A stretch of 11,873 nucleotides of DNA from Chloroflexota bacterium (GTDB taxonomy: Bacteria > Chloroflexota > Anaerolineae > Anaerolineales > Anaerolineaceae): positions 1 through 11,873 of the forward strand of contig DSBE01000165.1 of assembly GCA_011053085.1 (NCBI GenBank). Reading direction: 5' to 3'. A program made the position numbers and the translations under genes. Below, piece by piece: positions 1 through 8,000 of this stretch. The notes beneath the pieces are model-generated. The model was not told where the DNA came from, did no database searches, and saw only the letters and a list, made by a program, of their open reading frames with translations. Position 1 is the first letter of the stretch; every line of letters starts with the position of its first letter.

Positions 1-66
1 GAGACGCTGCCGCACTTGCTGGGGCGACGTCTCGGCAAAGCCGGTCAAGGCTTCAAACCAGGTCAT
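1..66 (-). CDS. 5' end of a minus-strand flanking gene (partial, unrecognised)
   Basis: Reading the minus strand from the ATG at 66-64 gives 22 open codons that run off the window edge. The product begins MTWFEALTGFAETSPQQ. An AAGGAGA ribosome site lies at 75-81 (minus strand), 8 nt before the ATG, which supports this start. The piece is 62% G+C, clearly richer than the operon to the right, so I take it as host backbone flanking the island. It is transcribed away from the operon. I do not recognise the family from so short a piece and assign no function. That it is coding rests on the start codon, the ribosome site and the open frame. Confidence 0.65.
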   Translation of the reverse strand, partial: MTWFEALTGFAETSPQQVRQRL

Positions 67-93
67 GGGGGTGCTCTCCTTCCGTTGTTGAAG

Positions 94-102
94 AGTGTAG
101 CA
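94..102 (-). promoter_or_regulatory. possible extended -10 promoter of the left flanking gene
   Basis: On the minus strand the bases read TGCTACACT, an extended -10 (TGn) followed by a TACACT hexamer. The ATG at 66 lies about 28 nt downstream, with the AAGGAGA ribosome site between. I see no good -35 box, which is tolerable for an extended -10 promoter. Pattern match only. Confidence 0.35.
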
Positions 103-336
103 CGGATTGGGGGTTTGACCATCACCCTGATTGAAACGGCTGGCATGCGGTAAGCTATCCTCTCAGGACTGGGAATTCTGCAGTAAGTCTAGTAGGGAGC
201 TTCAACCTTCAAAAGAGTATCCCGATGGGGAGAATAATGCTTTCGCAGCCTTAAAATGTGGGCGCTAGTGGGGAAAATACTCCCAACCTAGTTTCTGCAA
301 AGTCATTCAACCTGTCTTTTTGCCCTGTTCCCGCTT
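103..336. other. non-coding stretch with no gene seen
   Basis: Short in-frame starts here run into stops within about ten codons (for example the ATG at 224). No tRNA cloverleaf, rRNA piece, insertion-sequence end or array of repeats is visible. Small self-complementary pieces exist, such as GGGG/CTCCC around 270-284, but none is convincing. It may be the original intergenic DNA of the host or a decayed island edge. Confidence 0.4.
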
Positions 337-366
337 AAAAACCAGGGGCTTTACTGCGAAAGCTCC
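337..366 (-). terminator. minus-strand intrinsic terminator-like hairpin
   Basis: Bases 345-352 (GGGGCTTT) pair with 359-366 (AAAGCTCC), giving 8 pairs with one G-U and a 6-base loop (ACTGCG). On the minus strand the stem is followed by TGGTTTTTAA (344-335), a usable T tract. It would stop leftward transcripts before they reach the flanking gene at 1-66, insulating it from the island. Its plus-strand side is not T-rich. Hairpin seen directly; function inferred. Confidence 0.45.
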
Positions 367-379
367 GCCGCTACAAAAT

Positions 380-408
380 TTGACACATCTTCCAATTCCA
401 CCTATACT
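380..408 (+). promoter_or_regulatory. sigma-70 promoter of the operon
   Basis: A perfect -35 TTGACA (380-385) is followed by exactly 17 bases and a -10 TATACT (403-408), one mismatch from TATAAT. Predicted transcription start is near 415, about 170 nt before the first ATG at 584. It points into the tightly packed operon and is the best housekeeping-type promoter in the window, so the operon is probably transcribed constitutively unless controlled through its leader. Confidence 0.75.
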
Positions 409-420
409 AAATCAGAAGCA

Positions 421-485
421 CAAAAGAAGCCCCGCAGCTCTCAACCAGCTCGGGGCGCGGCCAACGGCGGAGTAGACGCCCTGGC
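421..485 (-). ncRNA. candidate short antisense RNA against the operon leader
   Basis: A weak minus-strand promoter (492-519) would start a transcript near 485. It would run into a strong hairpin with a T tract ending near 421. The result would be an RNA of about 60-65 nt, fully antisense to the start of the operon's 5' leader. The arrangement recalls antisense attenuation controls. It rests only on promoter and terminator look-alikes; no covariation or expression data are available. Confidence 0.2.
422..456 (-). terminator. strong GC hairpin with minus-strand T tract
   Basis: GCCCCG (429-434) pairs with CGGGGC (451-456) and AGCT (436-439) pairs with AGCT (447-450), with one bulged C (435) and a 7-base loop. 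On the minus strand the stem is followed by TTCTTTTG (428-421), the layout of an intrinsic terminator. On the plus strand it is followed by GC-rich sequence, so it should not stop operon transcription. There it would form a stable 5' stem about 14 nt into the predicted mRNA. Confidence 0.5.
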
Positions 486-512
486 GGGAGTAGAATACAC
501 TATAGCCCGCAG
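466..512 (+). repeat. imperfect direct repeat and possible second leader hairpin
   Basis: GGCGGAGTAGA (466-476) recurs as GGCGGGAGTAGA (483-494) with one inserted G. The second copy can also pair through CTG-CGGG (481-488) with CCCGCAG (506-512), leaving a 17-base loop. With the stronger stem at 429-456 this makes the operon leader structured. I match it to no known riboswitch. Confidence 0.3.
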
Positions 513-519
513 ACGTCAA
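492..519 (-). promoter_or_regulatory. possible minus-strand promoter inside the operon leader
   Basis: On the minus strand, TTGACG (519-514) is followed after 16 bases by TATTCT (497-492). Each hexamer is one or two bases off consensus and the spacer is one short, so this is a weak call. Its interest is that a terminator-like hairpin lies only 30-60 nt downstream. Confidence 0.22.
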
Positions 520-583
520 TTTCTGTGAGCTATTTTTTTAAATTTGTAACCAGTTTTACGTATGGACTCGGAGAGAAGATACC

Positions 584-2665
584 ATGATAACCGATGATAT
601 CTCAGATTTATTGCAATTAGGCCTCTCTAAGAGAGTTTATAATGCGATCTGGCGTAATGGTATTGACTCGATAGGGTTTTTGGCAGCTTTGGATAGTGAA
701 GAATTATTGAAAATCAAAGGCTTGGGAGAAAAAGGGCTGGCGGAAATCAGTGACAAGCTGACTAAATATCTTGAACTTCACCCTTACCTTATTCAAAACC
801 GAGAGCATATAGGTGAAGAAGACATTGTATCTCAAAAAGATCAACCCCCAAAAAAAATTACAAGACCTTCAATAGAAGATATTCTTGCAATACTTTCCGC
901 ACAACATCCCCTTGAACTATTAGAACTTCCCATTCGCCCCTACAATGCATTGAGACGGGCAGGAATAGATACGATCGAACATCTTGTGCTAATGAATGAA
1001 GACGGACTACTTGAAGTAAGAAACCTGGGTGAGAAATCACTAAGAATCATTCAGGATGAGCTAAGAATGTATTTAGAACATCATCCTCTACCAAAAGAAT
1101 ATGCTGATCTAGTTGACCAATATAAATCTTCACAGTTAGTAAAGCTTCCATTGGCAGACACTTCCAATACTGTTCAAGCGGTACAATCCACCTTATTAAT
1201 TGAACCAACATTATTAGACCGGGCCTCCTGTTTGCCGCTTGATAGTATTTCAATTGCTCGATTAGCTATATCTGAATATCTACACCATGAGTCATTTTCT
1301 TATAAAATCGAATCTGTAAGTGATTTGATTCAGATACCAGTTGACAAATTCAAAGACGCTAAACCAATCCAGAAGCGAGTACGCTGGTACATAGATTGGT
1401 TGCTAACTCAACCTGAAATAGTTTGGGAAGAAGAAATCAAAGGAGATAATCTTAGCCCTGTTTACACGGTCGCACTTGAAGAAACACCTTTGGATGGATT
1501 TGTTGCCGATTGGTTTGCTGTGCTGACTTATCGCGAACAGCAAATCATCTATGGACGTTATGGATTACTACGGGGGAAGGTACTGACCTTAGAACAATTA
1601 GGGGATCAATTTGGTGTAACCCGTGAACGCATAAGACAAATTCAAAAAAGAGCCGAAGGCAAACTCAAGAAACCAATAAACTTTCAGAAAATCAGACCTC
1701 TAACTGAACTATTCCATTATGAATTAGTGGGGGCCGGTGGGTTTATAAATGCTCAACAATTGAAAGAACGTTTGTGTAAGATTTTATGGGTAGGTGAAGT
1801 TGATCCCCTTGGTGTTGCTAACTTGATATTTGAGTTGGATAATAGTAGCGAACACTTGAAAGGTTTGTATGGACGTGAAGATAAAGACCTATCCTTGACG
1901 CAAATTAAGGGAATTCAAAAATATCTTGCGGTTGCGTTGGAGCAAGAAAGAGCTCCTTTGATCACCTCTCGACTAATAACAAAGTTTAAGGGTATGAGGT
2001 TTTATCAGGAACATGCAGATGAGTTCGATGATGCCACTATAGAGGCTTGTTTAGAATCCCATCCTAAGCTAAGATTAAAGGGAGAATTATGGTATCTAAA
2101 AAAGCGAGGATGGTTAAGTTTATCTGGCATTATCCAAGCCTTACGCCAAATCGGTGAACCAGCACATTATAAAACGATAACCGAACAAACCAATGCTTTG
2201 TTGCCCGCAAATCTCCATAGAATACCACACAACATACATGCTGAGTTGGGCAGAAGGCCCGATATTTTCGTTAGAGTAGGCCAAGGCATCTTTGGTTTAG
2301 TAGAATGGGGGCTTTCAGATGATGGCTGTGTAGCAAATGCAGCCTACCGTATCTTAATTGAAGCTGGCAAGCCACTACATCACGAAGTAATCACTGATAG
2401 TGTACTGGAGACTTGGAGGGTAAGCCCTGGATCAGTGTATGCTGCATTATCGCTTGATGAACGCTTCATTAACATAGGCAACGGCATCTATTGGATTCGT
2501 GATATAGACTTACCAGAAGCAAGTAGGGATTTTGGGGATTTATTTGGTACAAAGTTGGTCCAACGACAGAAAGAAATTGAGCATTGGGACAACGGAGTGG
2601 AATACGATACTCATGATGAAGTAGATCTTTTACGAGATATGGGAACTGATTTCTTTGGTGGATAA
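584..2665 (+). CDS. alpha-CTD repeats / sigma-70 region 4 / HARE winged-helix fusion protein
   Basis: Probable DNA-binding regulator or modification reader of 693 residues, cytoplasmic, with no signal or membrane segment. Two helix-hairpin-helix units like the RNA polymerase alpha C-terminal domain lie at about 7-62 and 111-162; both carry an NLGEKSL-type loop (KGLGEKGL, RNLGEKSL). A degenerate third copy may lie at 214-272. A sigma-70 region-4 helix-turn-helix follows at about 312-362 (LTYREQQII, then FGVTRERIRQIQKRA). The C-terminal part holds a HARE-type winged helix at about 513-576 and a similar fold at 582-638, each ending in a GxGI(F/Y) turn. There is no sigma region 2, so it is not a complete sigma factor. 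HARE domains have been proposed to sense DNA modification, which fits the transglycosylase encoded 15 nt downstream. GGAGAG at 570-575, 8 nt before ATG, fixes the start. First gene of the operon; its coding DNA is markedly AT-rich. Confidence 0.85.
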   Translation: MITDDISDLLQLGLSKRVYNAIWRNGIDSIGFLAALDSEELLKIKGLGEKGLAEISDKLTKYLELHPYLIQNREHIGEEDIVSQKDQPPKKITRPSIEDILAILSAQHPLELLELPIRPYNALRRAGIDTIEHLVLMNEDGLLEVRNLGEKSLRIIQDELRMYLEHHPLPKEYADLVDQYKSSQLVKLPLADTSNTVQAVQSTLLIEPTLLDRASCLPLDSISIARLAISEYLHHESFSYKIESVSDLIQIPVDKFKDAKPIQKRVRWYIDWLLTQPEIVWEEEIKGDNLSPVYTVALEETPLDGFVADWFAVLTYREQQIIYGRYGLLRGKVLTLEQLGDQFGVTRERIRQIQKRAEGKLKKPINFQKIRPLTELFHYELVGAGGFINAQQLKERLCKILWVGEVDPLGVANLIFELDNSSEHLKGLYGREDKDLSLTQIKGIQKYLAVALEQERAPLITSRLITKFKGMRFYQEHADEFDDATIEACLESHPKLRLKGELWYLKKRGWLSLSGIIQALRQIGEPAHYKTITEQTNALLPANLHRIPHNIHAELGRRPDIFVRVGQGIFGLVEWGLSDDGCVANAAYRILIEAGKPLHHEVITDSVLETWRVSPGSVYAALSLDERFINIGNGIYWIRDIDLPEASRDFGDLFGTKLVQRQKEIEHWDNGVEYDTHDEVDLLRDMGTDFFGG

Positions 2666-2669
2666 TGTG

Positions 2670-2675
2670 AAGGAG
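2670..2675 (+). promoter_or_regulatory. ribosome binding site deciding a TTG start
   Basis: AAGGAG lies 5 nt before a TTG at 2681. No ATG or GTG nearby would keep the conserved start of the protein, so the TTG is taken as the real start. Confidence 0.7.
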
Positions 2676-2680
2676 ATCTC

Positions 2681-3700
2681 TTGGAATTAGTCACATCCTT
2701 GACCGTAGATGCTAGTTTGCTACGCAAGTTATTACATTTGTGGGATGAAGGAGGAGATCCACGTAATCCTTTTTCAAGAGTATTAGTTACACCTCTTTTT
2801 GCTTCTTCATCGACCTTAAGGATTGTTCGAGAAGAGCTTAAAGAAAAACGTGGGGCAATGGTATATTTTGATTCTGGAGGCTACTATGCGCAACAGGGAA
2901 AAATCACTTTTGATGATTTATACGTAAGATTGCGCGATTATTATCGCAATCCTGAGAATCAATGGGCTGATTGGTATGTATTGCCAGATCATGTGCCTAC
3001 ATCCAGCGACACGGCAGAGATCGTAGCTGCTAAAGTCAATGACACGATAACCGCGTCAAAGATGTTCTTTGCTGAAATGCCCTCAAATGTTCAGGAGTGT
3101 TCAATGCCCGTAATCCAAGGCCATACTTTTGAGCAAGTAAATCGTTGTATCTTGGCCTATCGAGAGATGGGAGTGAGATACATAGGCTTTGGAAGTTTTG
3201 GTACAAGTGGATCAAATAGCAGCATAAACGTGGCTGATAGACGTTCTGCCCAAAATGTTATCCATATTGCTTCAGAATTAGCTCGGGGTGGTATAAACCT
3301 GCATACTTTTGGAGTTTCAACACCTCCCTTGATTTATGCATTTAAGAAATTGGGGATATACAGCTTTGACAGCTTGGCTTGGCAACGGTCCGCTGGCTAT
3401 GGAAAAGCTTATATGCCCTTCACACGAGCTTACAATGTTTCTCATCGAAGCACTAAAAATTCCGCTTTGAGTCAGGTAGAATTTGAACAGATAAAGCAAC
3501 GCACAAAGCATACTTGTCCTTTCTGTGAAGATTTTCGATTACTTAGTGAAAGAAGATTATATCGCAGTCTGCATAATCTAGCAGTAGTAATGGAAACAAT
3601 AGACATCAATACCCATCTTGACGAGACATCTATAGCATCATTGATTGCTTGGAAATCCCCGCGTTATTATCAATTGTTTAAGGAGATTTACATTGTCTAG
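2681..3700 (+). CDS. TGT/DpdA-like guanine transglycosylase
   Basis: Predicted base-exchange enzyme of 339 residues in the tRNA-guanine transglycosylase superfamily (TIM barrel). Seen: DSGGYY at 64-69 (family DSGG motif, D64 matching the base-binding Asp), LPDHVP with D103, VIQG with Q146, GFGSFG at 169-174, and GVSTPP at 211-216 leading to SFDSLAW, where D230 matches the covalent nucleophile. The zinc site appears as H277-x-C279-x2-C282 with H298, so His replaces the first Cys of the usual CxCxxC. In the known family TGT inserts deazaguanines into tRNA, whereas DpdA paralogues insert preQ0 into DNA. I infer a DNA target from the BREX-like neighbours. It is a little shorter than typical bacterial TGT (about 370-380). 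TTG start with AAGGAG at 2670-2675. The end overlaps the next gene by 8 nt. No preQ0-synthesis gene is present in the window. Confidence 0.82.
   Translation: MELVTSLTVDASLLRKLLHLWDEGGDPRNPFSRVLVTPLFASSSTLRIVREELKEKRGAMVYFDSGGYYAQQGKITFDDLYVRLRDYYRNPENQWADWYVLPDHVPTSSDTAEIVAAKVNDTITASKMFFAEMPSNVQECSMPVIQGHTFEQVNRCILAYREMGVRYIGFGSFGTSGSNSSINVADRRSAQNVIHIASELARGGINLHTFGVSTPPLIYAFKKLGIYSFDSLAWQRSAGYGKAYMPFTRAYNVSHRSTKNSALSQVEFEQIKQRTKHTCPFCEDFRLLSERRLYRSLHNLAVVMETIDINTHLDETSIASLIAWKSPRYYQLFKEIYIV
3680..3685 (+). promoter_or_regulatory. ribosome binding site choosing the TTG start at 3693
   Basis: AAGGAG lies 7 nt before an in-frame TTG at 3693. An in-frame ATG at 3645 is open but would overlap the upstream gene by 56 nt. 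The TTG start gives an 8-nt overlap, like another junction in this operon, and mirrors the TTG plus AAGGAG start of the preceding gene. Confidence 0.7.
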
Positions 3701-4517
3701 TGATTTCGTTTTTCATGTTCGCAATGCTCAGCCCGGTGATATGATAGCAATACTCGCCACATTAGAAGATTACCCTGGTCTGAGTACTATTGCTGAAATT
3801 GTTGATCAAGCAGATACTCTTGGTTTCACAATCCGAGATCGAGCTCGCTTAGAAGCATTGATGACAGCACGCGAACTAGATTTTGTAGAAATGGACAAAA
3901 ATTTACTCACGGATAAGGGGAAAGCCCTAGTTAGGCTGGAAATGAATAAACCCGACTTATTCCCAGATATTGTTCATGGCTATCAATATACTCTTTGGGA
4001 CAAGAAGAAACCTTCTATTCATTGTTTTTCTTGGACATATCGCGAGATATGTAAACATCTTTGGCAATTGGGGTCTTATCACATGGATTCCCAAGGCAAG
4101 AAAGATTTAACATCTGAGATCGAAGGATTGGCACGAACGCATTTTGAACGTTCTGACATTGCGCTAAGCGCCAAAAGTGTTGGGGGTGCATTTCTTTGGA
4201 TTGAAGAATTGGTGCCTGGTGTAATCAACCAACCTTCTGAATTGTTTGCCCGCCGCACATTTTGTCCACCAGAACTCTTTATTCTGGGAGTTAATTTTGT
4301 ATATCGGGGCAATGAAATGGATTACGGTACCAATCTTCTATTGGGCGAAGAACCGCGTAACACGATTTGCCAGATTTGCCTATTGGAACCCGATGGTTTC
4401 GATCGTGTACTAGACTATGCAACTGCCCAATTTGATTATCTTGAAAAGGGCATTGGTGGCGGTTGGGGGCAGTATTTAACGCTGTATCGCGCACCAGTAG
4501 TTGAAGATTTCGTTTAA
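3693..4517 (+). CDS. winged-helix protein with DUF4007-like layout
   Basis: Protein of 274 residues, function unknown. Residues about 15-75 look like a winged helix: a two-helix start, TIAEIVDQADTLGF, then DRARLEALMTARELDFVEM and LLTDKGKALV as the wing end. A middle helical part follows, with FPDIVHGYQYTLWDKKKP and a WTYREICKHLW helix, then a C-terminal part with CPPELFILGVNFVYR and CQICLLEPDGF. The order of wing, LT-x-GK turn, leucine/tryptophan-rich helix and FN/FSW segment resembles DUF4007 proteins, which I recall near DNA-modification genes; this is a layout match, not a firm assignment. C225 and C229 do not make a full zinc site. It overlaps the transglycosylase gene by 8 nt, suggesting translational coupling and perhaps a partner or target-selection role (inference). 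Confidence 0.7.
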   Translation: MSSDFVFHVRNAQPGDMIAILATLEDYPGLSTIAEIVDQADTLGFTIRDRARLEALMTARELDFVEMDKNLLTDKGKALVRLEMNKPDLFPDIVHGYQYTLWDKKKPSIHCFSWTYREICKHLWQLGSYHMDSQGKKDLTSEIEGLARTHFERSDIALSAKSVGGAFLWIEELVPGVINQPSELFARRTFCPPELFILGVNFVYRGNEMDYGTNLLLGEEPRNTICQICLLEPDGFDRVLDYATAQFDYLEKGIGGGWGQYLTLYRAPVVEDFV

Positions 4518-4522
4518 CTGAG

Positions 4523-5032
4523 ATGAGTGAATTTATCCGGTTGCTTAATCAAATCAAAACCCATCGAAACCGGGCTTGGTTAACGCCTAGCCAGGTTAAT
4601 GCAATGCGTGCTTTGCAGAAGACCTTGCGAATTCCCGGAACTGTCAATCTATTTGGTTCCGTTGGTGTGGGTAAAACGTTTCTCGGTTGGAGTTTGGCAG
4701 AGGAAATGCGATACGTTTACTTGGCGCACATAGATTGTCTTGCTGATTTGCAGGATCAGGAAATCATAGGACTCATTGTCGATAATTGTGCTCCTGACCG
4801 CGAATCACACCGAAATATTCTCAAACACCTCAGTTTTCGGAAAATCCGTTACGCCGTACTGATTACACAACAGATGATCGGTGATTATACATCGTATGTG
4901 GAGCTCGAATTGGAAGCACAAGATTGGGATAGAGTTGTTGAGAACCTAAAGAGTATCAAGGTATTCCGGGATCCATCATCTGCCTCTAACCTATGGCAAT
5001 TGCTAAATCCGTATCTATCGCAAGGAGTATGA
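4523..5032 (+). CDS. small P-loop ATP-binding protein
   Basis: Protein of 169 residues with a clear Walker A motif, GSVGVGKT at 45-52, preceded by the beta strand TVNLF. A possible Walker B strand is IIGLIVDN (81-88), where Asp87 is followed by Asn rather than the usual Glu. YAVLITQQ (110-117) looks like a sensor-1 strand. The length is well below a normal AAA+ module (about 220-250 residues) and I see no lid domain or arginine finger. It is either a minimal NTP-binding partner or a reduced AAA+ switch. The start is 5 nt after the previous stop with only a weak ribosome site, so coupled translation is likely. The end lies 2 nt before the chosen start of the large ATPase gene, suggesting the two work together (inference). 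Confidence 0.7.
   Translation: MSEFIRLLNQIKTHRNRAWLTPSQVNAMRALQKTLRIPGTVNLFGSVGVGKTFLGWSLAEEMRYVYLAHIDCLADLQDQEIIGLIVDNCAPDRESHRNILKHLSFRKIRYAVLITQQMIGDYTSYVELELEAQDWDRVVENLKSIKVFRDPSSASNLWQLLNPYLSQGV
5022..5027 (+). promoter_or_regulatory. ribosome binding site choosing the start at 5035
   Basis: AAGGAG lies 7 nt before the ATG at 5035, the best spacing. An ATG at 5029 is only 1 nt away from it and one at 4993 lies upstream of it, so both are less likely. Confidence 0.65.
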
Positions 5033-5034
5033 AT

Positions 5035-8000
5035 ATGCTAACAGGTTTACAAGCAATTCTGGACAAAGAGGTGGTACTTTCCACCGTCAATGCTGATGAT
5101 TTATTACACCACACAGCCAAAGTAGAAGCAGATTATGCCAGACATGTTGCGACCTTTATTCCAATGGGTGATACCAGCAACTTTAGCAGACGCATTATCA
5201 AATTAACAACCAATGCGAAGACTCCCAAGGGCCTGGTTGTCGCAGATTATGGATATGGGAAGACCAGCACATTGGCTTTTCTATGGCACGAGTGTGAACA
5301 ACAGGATATTGTGGCTGTTCCACCATTTTATTGCGCTTCGCTGTTAGACATGTTGAAGGCAACCTATGGTTGGGTGAAATTCCGTTTGGAAAGAAGGCAA
5401 CCGGAATTGGTTGATGATCTAGATGAAGTGTACCAAAAATACACAGCAGCAACAGTCGAAGAAATGGCAGAACGCTACATGCGTGAACATGGCATTGCTA
5501 AAGTGACCGCTGTGGGTATGTTAAACGATATGTTGGACGGTGGAAGCTTGATCTTGGAATTAACACCATCCAATCTATTGTTCTTCTTAGATGCGGCGGC
5601 AGCACTCACTTTACGGGCCGGATTTAAGGGGTTAGTGCTATTCCCTGACGAGTTTCAACAATACTTTAGCAAGGGCGCTAACTTGCGTCGAATCATTCAG
5701 GAATTCCGCGAGTTCGTGTGGGGGCTGGACACGCGTTCTAATACATTAGGTGTTGTGCTCAGTATCCCCGACTATGCGGAATCGGTAATTCAAGAACAAG
5801 GCAGGGATGTATTACATCGACTCAAGAAGGACAACCTGTATTACCGGCTACAGGATGTTTACACTGTTGAATTCCCCGCCCAACTATGGCAACGCTATGT
5901 CGAGATTTTTGAGCTCGACGATGTGACAGCACAAGTTATGCATCCGCACACATTGCGCGCTATTGGGCAAATCACAGAACGGCGTGACTTAGGAGAAGGC
6001 CCGCGCACAGTTATTGACAGTTTTAAACGCGCAATTCTTCACTACGAAGATCATAAAACAGCGTATACTCCTATCGAACTAATTGACGATTTTTTGGAAT
6101 CCAACATCCGATTTCAAGCACAAACCAATAAATTGAAATCTGTGGTGCGGCAAGTACTCAGTTCGTCTATCATGGACACGCCAGCTAAAGCACAGGCAAT
6201 CAAACTCATTGCAGCTTTTCCGCGCGGCTGTCCAGTTGAAATCCAAAAATATCACCAGCTTTATGATGCCGTTGTGGCATTATCTAAGCAATCGCACGGT
6301 GAAATTATGGTACGGACGGCTGAGGGCGACACCCTGTTAGGGCTAACACGCTCTGAGGTTCCTACACGTACTGTAGATATGATTATCACTCGGTTCTGGC
6401 AAACTTACGAAGAAGATGAATTGCATAAAGAAGCTGCAATGCGTGCCTTTACACGGCATCTGTTACCACGCTTTTTCCAGCAGCGCAGGGGTGCTGCCAC
6501 GATTGGTTGGGGCGAACTAAAGTTTGGGCCTTCAGCCCGTGGAAGTTATACCGCATTAGTTGAAGGCTCATTTAATCCACAATATCCACGTCGGCGAGTA
6601 TCGTTGCAGGTTGCTTATGACGAAGCTCAAATGGAACCATTGAACTCCATAGCAGATTTACAACTCGATTTTCTGTTTATAGCAAGAGGGGAAATCGCAT
6701 CGGGACAATTAACTATAATTTCCGAACAGTTGGTCAGGTTTACGCTAAACGTTCAACAAAAAATTAGTGGCGGACTGCCTGATGACATCCGCAAACTACA
6801 AGAATATGTTTTGCCTGAGTTTGTAACTCCACTGCTGATGCTCAGCCTGATAGACTATTTTGAACGCTGGGAGGAAACTGAAGATCGCATCATTCCTGAG
6901 AGTGACCGGGGTGAAATAGAACATCTTACTGGTCGCTTGGTTGGGCACATCATTCAAACGCTATTTGATCGGGAGCTCAGCAATAGTATTACCCCTCCGC
7001 TTAGGCGTGTGGGCTTGCATATGATTGAGGAGTTATTTAATAGACAGTGTGGAACACTTTATCCAAACTATCGTACCTTCTTTGTTCAAGCGCAGTACGA
7101 ATCGGTGCTCAACGATTATATCAATGCAATGCGAGATATGACGCTTAAAGAACGACGTGGCCACACAACAATTGAAAGCACAAAGGAGTCATTAGCTCGA
7201 CGCTTTGGTTTGGGGAGCGTGGCAACTTTTGAGAATCGGATTGAAAATGAATATGCCGAGTTAATGGAAAAAGGTCAATGGAAAGGCCGTGGAGATCAAA
7301 GTATTGGTGAACTACGGCTGAAACTTCACCCATTAGAAAATACCGTTTTGGCAAAATTACGTAGCAGCACCAAGAAAAAAAATGTGGGGAATAAGTTAGT
7401 ATCAATACTAGAGGCCAATGTGGCCGTTGATACTGCTCGTGAGTTAGGCTACCGTGATGAAGAAACCTTGTTAGCCCTTCAACTACTTGCAGCTCGTGGT
7501 TATACACGATTTGACCCACAAGAAAAAATCATTTATCTGGCTCAAGTAGGCCCTGATCCAGCGGAATTACGTGCACATCTCGAAAATCTAGTTTCGCAGA
7601 TTGCCCAAATTCAACCGGAATTACTGTCTTCCGATCAACTCAACGAATTGCAAACCAGTTTAACCGAAGCCCAATCATTGTTGGATGTAGCTCTTGAAGA
7701 TGAAGAGGAATTAGACGAACTACAGACGCGCATTAACGATTTGGAGCAACGTCTGAGTCAAACTCTAGCCAAACAACGAGTAACATTGCAACGCCAACTG
7801 AACGAGAGCATCTTAGAAGTTGAACGTGCCTTGATATCTCTCCGACAGTCTGGGGCACTGGATCAGCAAATACAAGGACAAGTTGCTTTTGTAATGCATC
7901 TGAACGAGTTACGGCAACTCTTGGATAAAAGACGACGTGCATTAGCCAAAGATTATGAAACACTAAAAGATAACTTAACGACGGCCTTAGAAAAGGCCGG

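Noticed and set aside
133..140. ATTGAAAC-like string reminiscent of a CRISPR repeat end
   Set aside because: Single copy, with no second repeat or spacer spacing nearby.
584..2665. Complete alternative sigma factor
   Set aside because: Only region 4 is seen; region 2 is missing and the N-terminal part is alpha-CTD-like.
3645..3692. ATG at 3645 as start of the third gene
   Set aside because: It has no clear ribosome site and would overlap the transglycosylase gene by 56 nt; the TTG at 3693 has a well-spaced AAGGAG.
2681..3700. Ordinary housekeeping tRNA TGT
   Set aside because: The zinc site differs, the protein is shorter and it sits in an operon of conflict-system genes; it cannot be wholly excluded from sequence alone.
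4993..5034. Earlier ATGs at 4993 and 5029 as start of the giant ATPase
   Set aside because: The AAGGAG site at 5022-5027 lies 7 nt before the ATG at 5035. The 4993 start would be upstream of this site and overlap the previous gene by 40 nt, and 5029 is too close to it.
7145..7519. Antisense open frame inside the giant ATPase gene (also smaller ones at 9026-9364 and 4079-4312)
   Set aside because: They lie opposite well-supported coding sequence, show no recognisable motif and have no ribosome site that I can see; taken as chance.
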